Of a stretch of DNA of 15,818 nucleotides, positions 14,005 through 15,818 are shown in pieces. The stretch's first letter is position 1. The number at the start of each line of letters is the position of its first letter. The translations under genes were made by a program, and so were the position numbers. Location: NCBI GenBank assembly GCA_038064955.1, contig JBBTRY010000005.1, positions 1 through 15,818 of the forward strand. Direction: 5' to 3'. A model generated the notes under the pieces. That model had not been told where the DNA came from. It ran no database searches and saw nothing but the letters and a program-made list of their open reading frames with translations. The stretch comes from JBBTQX01 sp038064955. Lineage in GTDB: Bacteria > Patescibacteriota > Minisyncoccia > UBA6257 > GWB1-50-10.

Positions 14005-15450
14005 ATGGATTTGAACAATCTGACCATTAAGAGTTTTCACGAGGCCCTCAAAAATGGGGGCATCAAATCGCTTGACGTTGTTAAGTCTTTTTTCGACCGG
14101 ATTAAGAAGGAGGACGGAAAGATAAATTCTTTCCTTTCGCTTTTAGAAGAAAAGGCCTTCGCGCAGGCGGAAAAGGTTGATTTGGATGTTGCCGCCGGGA
14201 AGGAGATCGGAATTTTAGCCGGCGTACCGCTCGCGATCAAGGATAATATACTTATCGAAGGAACCCGGGCGACCGCCGCTTCCAGAATCCTTGAAAATTA
14301 CGTTTCCGCCTACGATGCCTCCGTAATAAAAAAACTTAAAAAAGCCGGCGCGGTTTTTCTCGGCAAGACGAATATGGACGAGTTCGCGATGGGCGCTTCA
14401 ACCGAAAACTCCGCTTTTGGCGTGACCCATAACCCATTCGACTTGGAGCGCGTGGCCGGCGGTTCGTCAGGCGGCTCGGCAGCTTCTGTCGCGGCCGGTT
14501 TCGCGCTGGGAGCTTTAGGTTCGGATACCGGCGGTTCCATCCGTCAGCCGGCGGCCTTCTGCGGCGTGGTAGGCATAAAGCCCACTTATGGCCGAGTTTC
14601 CCGTTTTGGACTCATGGCAATGGCTTCGAGCTTGGATCAAATTGGCTCTTTCGCTAAGACTGCGGAGGATGCGGAACTCATCTTCGACGCGATTCGGGGC
14701 GCCGACCCGCTCGATTCGACGAGCGTGGAAGAAAATTACTTTCCCGAAAAAGACTTTAAAAAAATAAAAGAATTAAGGATAGGCCTGCCCAAGGAATATT
14801 TCATAGAAGGTTTGGACGATGAAGTTAGAAATGGAATGGATGAGGCGGTTGCGAAACTCAAAAGCCTAGGTTTCAAATTCAAAGAGATTAGCTTGCCCCA
14901 TACGAAATATGCCATCTCGACTTATTATATCGTGGTACCGGCCGAGGTAAGCGCTAACTTGGCGCGCTTTGATGGAATAAGATATTCCTCACCTTTTCGT
15001 TTAAAGGATAATGGACAGGCTAATCTCAAAGATATTTATTTCAAGTCGCGCGGCGAAGGTTTTGGTGCGGAGGTCCGGCGCCGGATATTACTTGGTACTT
15101 TTGTGCTTTCCGCCGGCTATTATGATGCCTATTACGCGAAGGCTCAGAAGGTGCGCCGATTGATTCAAGACGATTTCAAAAACGCATTCAAAGAAGTGGA
15201 TGTGATAATGACTCCGGTCACGCCGACTGTGGCTTTTAAGATAGGGGAGAAAGCGGATGATCTGCTCGCCATGTATCTTTCGGATATTTTTACCGCCACT
15301 TTGAATCTGGCCGGGCTGCCGGGTATTTCCATGCCGGTCAAAAAATATGAACTCGGCGGAAAAGAATTACCCGTCGGATTCCAGCTGATTGGCAGGCATT
15401 TCCGCGAAGCGGATATCTTTGGGGTGGGGAAGGTGTACGAAAAAGAATAG
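14005..15450 (+). CDS. gatA: Asp-tRNA(Asn)/Glu-tRNA(Gln) amidotransferase subunit A
   Basis: This 481-aa amidase-signature enzyme is the subunit that releases ammonia from glutamine for the GatB kinase/transamidase site. The Ser-cisSer-Lys triad is intact: K79 (AIKDN), S154 (in GGSSGGS, 152-158) and S178 (SDTGGSIRQPAAFCG), the same numbering I recall for the Staphylococcus aureus enzyme. The length is normal. It is translated with gatC; gatB is not in the window and must be elsewhere. The gene ends 23 bp before the 3' end of a convergent tRNA-Asp gene, and no separate terminator is visible in that gap. Confidence 0.97.
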   Translation: MDLNNLTIKSFHEALKNGGIKSLDVVKSFFDRIKKEDGKINSFLSLLEEKAFAQAEKVDLDVAAGKEIGILAGVPLAIKDNILIEGTRATAASRILENYVSAYDASVIKKLKKAGAVFLGKTNMDEFAMGASTENSAFGVTHNPFDLERVAGGSSGGSAASVAAGFALGALGSDTGGSIRQPAAFCGVVGIKPTYGRVSRFGLMAMASSLDQIGSFAKTAEDAELIFDAIRGADPLDSTSVEENYFPEKDFKKIKELRIGLPKEYFIEGLDDEVRNGMDEAVAKLKSLGFKFKEISLPHTKYAISTYYIVVPAEVSANLARFDGIRYSSPFRLKDNGQANLKDIYFKSRGEGFGAEVRRRILLGTFVLSAGYYDAYYAKAQKVRRLIQDDFKNAFKEVDVIMTPVTPTVAFKIGEKADDLLAMYLSDIFTATLNLAGLPGISMPVKKYELGGKELPVGFQLIGRHFREADIFGVGKVYEKE

Positions 15451-15473
15451 AACGAAATCTTGGCGAAGTAGTG

Positions 15474-15547
15474 CGCGGGCGATGGGACTCGAACCCACGA
15501 CCTTCCCCGTGACAGGGGGACGCTCTAACCAGCTGAGCTACGCCCGC
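15474..15547 (-). tRNA. tRNA-Asp (GTC)
   Basis: The complementary strand folds into a full cloverleaf of 74 nt without CCA. The acceptor is GCGGGCG/CGCCCGC with discriminator G, the D-arm GCTC/GAGC, the anticodon stem TCCCC/GGGGA with loop CTGTCAC (anticodon GTC), and the T-arm GTGGG-TTCGAGT-CCCAT. G73 fits Asp identity. CCA is not encoded (CAC follows), so a CCA-adding enzyme is needed. The flanks AGTAGT and ACTACT are complementary and could extend the acceptor stem in the precursor past a 2-nt bulge. Confidence 0.97.
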
Positions 15548-15601
15548 ACTACTGAACAATAGTTTATTTTAAATTATTCCTAATCGCAAGTTCTGATTTT
15601 G

Positions 15602-15673
15602 TGGCTGGGGTGAGAATCGGACTCACAACCTGACGCTTATGAAACGCCCGCTCCACCATTGAGCTACCCAGCC
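15602..15673 (-). tRNA. tRNA with CAT anticodon (Met, or Ile2 by lysidine)
   Basis: A 72-nt cloverleaf on the minus strand has acceptor GGCTGGG/CCCAGCC with discriminator A, D-arm GCTC-AATGGTG-GAGC, anticodon stem GGCGT/GCGTC with loop TTCATAA (CAT), and T-arm GTGAG-TCCGATT-CTCAC. It lacks the C1-A72 mismatch and the GGG/CCC anticodon stem of initiators, so it is elongator Met or the lysidine-modified Ile2; the sequence alone does not decide. The T-loop has C in place of the near-universal U at position 55, and G replaces the usual A21. CCA is not encoded. It lies 54 nt upstream of tRNA-Asp and is probably co-transcribed with it. Confidence 0.93.
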
Positions 15674-15688
15674 GCTTCCATTTTTGGA

Positions 15689-15717
15689 ATTATAAGCCAG
15701 CATTCGGAAAATGCCAA
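15689..15717 (-). promoter_or_regulatory. sigma70-type promoter of the tRNA pair
   Basis: On the minus strand, TTGGCA (15717-15712, five of six to TTGACA) and TATAAT (15694-15689, perfect) are separated by exactly 17 nt. The predicted start is near 15682, about 9 nt before the tRNA 5' end at 15673. This is the best two-box promoter in the window and shows that this organism uses standard -35/-10 sequences for stable RNA. Confidence 0.8.
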
Positions 15718-15818
15718 TATTTCCGGAGCAATTGTATTTTCTGATTTTTCTTGATAATATGCGTTTGCGGGGAGGAGCAACCCGGTCGCTCGTCTGGCTC
15801 AACTTCTTGAAAGACCGA

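Noticed and set aside
13715..15547. Functional link between gatCA and the adjacent tRNA-Asp
   Set aside because: GatCAB amidates Asp on tRNA-Asn, not on tRNA-Asp. The tRNA is convergent with its own promoter, so adjacency is probably chance.
15338..15559. Minus-strand 73-aa ORF containing VAQLVRASPCHGEGRGFESHRPR
   Set aside because: This is the well-known spurious translation of a tRNA gene and overlaps tRNA-Asp and the gatA 3' end.
15759..15818. Plus-strand ATG open to the window edge (20 codons, MRLRGG...), with a GATAAT just before it
   Set aside because: It is too short to judge. The -10-like box touches the ATG, which would place the transcript start after the start codon, and the minus strand is open here as well. 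No family is recognisable.

Overview
The window looks like chromosomal DNA of a Patescibacteria (Candidate Phyla Radiation) bacterium, most likely a Parcubacteria-type lineage. This is inferred from gene content and style, not from a marker gene. The type IV pilus (T4P) cluster is monoderm-like: PilM, PilN, PilO, PilB, PilT and PilC are present and no PilQ secretin is found. The pilins have the short FTLIEMLVVIAIIGLLSSVVL..LG start followed by a KAKD(A/S)RI stretch. Genes are packed with gaps of a few bases, Shine-Dalgarno sequences are mostly absent, and the tRNAs lack an encoded CCA.

Layout. (1) Positions 51-797 (minus) hold comF, a competence-type phosphoribosyltransferase, divergent from the pilus cluster with start codons 9 bp apart. 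(2) Positions 807-7428 (plus) are pilM, pilN, pilO, a small one-TM protein in the pilP position, pilB, pilT and pilC. They encode the cytoplasmic platform, alignment proteins, extension and retraction ATPases and the inner-membrane platform. (3) Positions 7482-9352 hold two paralogous pilins and the prepilin peptidase PilD. (4) Positions 9387-11482 hold four minor pseudopilins (GspH/FimT-, PilV/GspI-, PilW/GspJ- and PilX/GspK-like). (5) Positions 11485-13521 hold ligA, 2 nt after the last pseudopilin. (6) Positions 13522-13714 are non-coding and contain an 83-nt hairpin of unknown nature plus a promoter. (7) Positions 13715-15450 hold gatC and gatA of the Asp-tRNA(Asn)/Glu-tRNA(Gln) amidotransferase. 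(8) On the minus strand lie two tRNA genes, tRNA-Met-like (CAT) then tRNA-Asp (GTC), with a good sigma70-type promoter upstream of the first.

Together the pil genes encode a complete retractile T4P for a single-membrane envelope. The neighbouring comF suggests, by inference only, a role in DNA uptake.

Two patterns stand out. First, small palindromic repeats of three sequence types lie in frame inside four genes. In two pilin genes they expand the leader peptide directly before the prepilin-peptidase cleavage glycine; in pilO and comF they fall in likely loops. Second, perfect TATAAT boxes sit 6-9 nt before the ATG of pilC, the second pilin, the gspH-like gene and gatC, which predicts leaderless or nearly leaderless mRNAs. 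In one case a terminator-like hairpin, an extended -10 element and the start codon are packed end to end. The 83-nt three-stem element after ligA is the strongest candidate for something undescribed.
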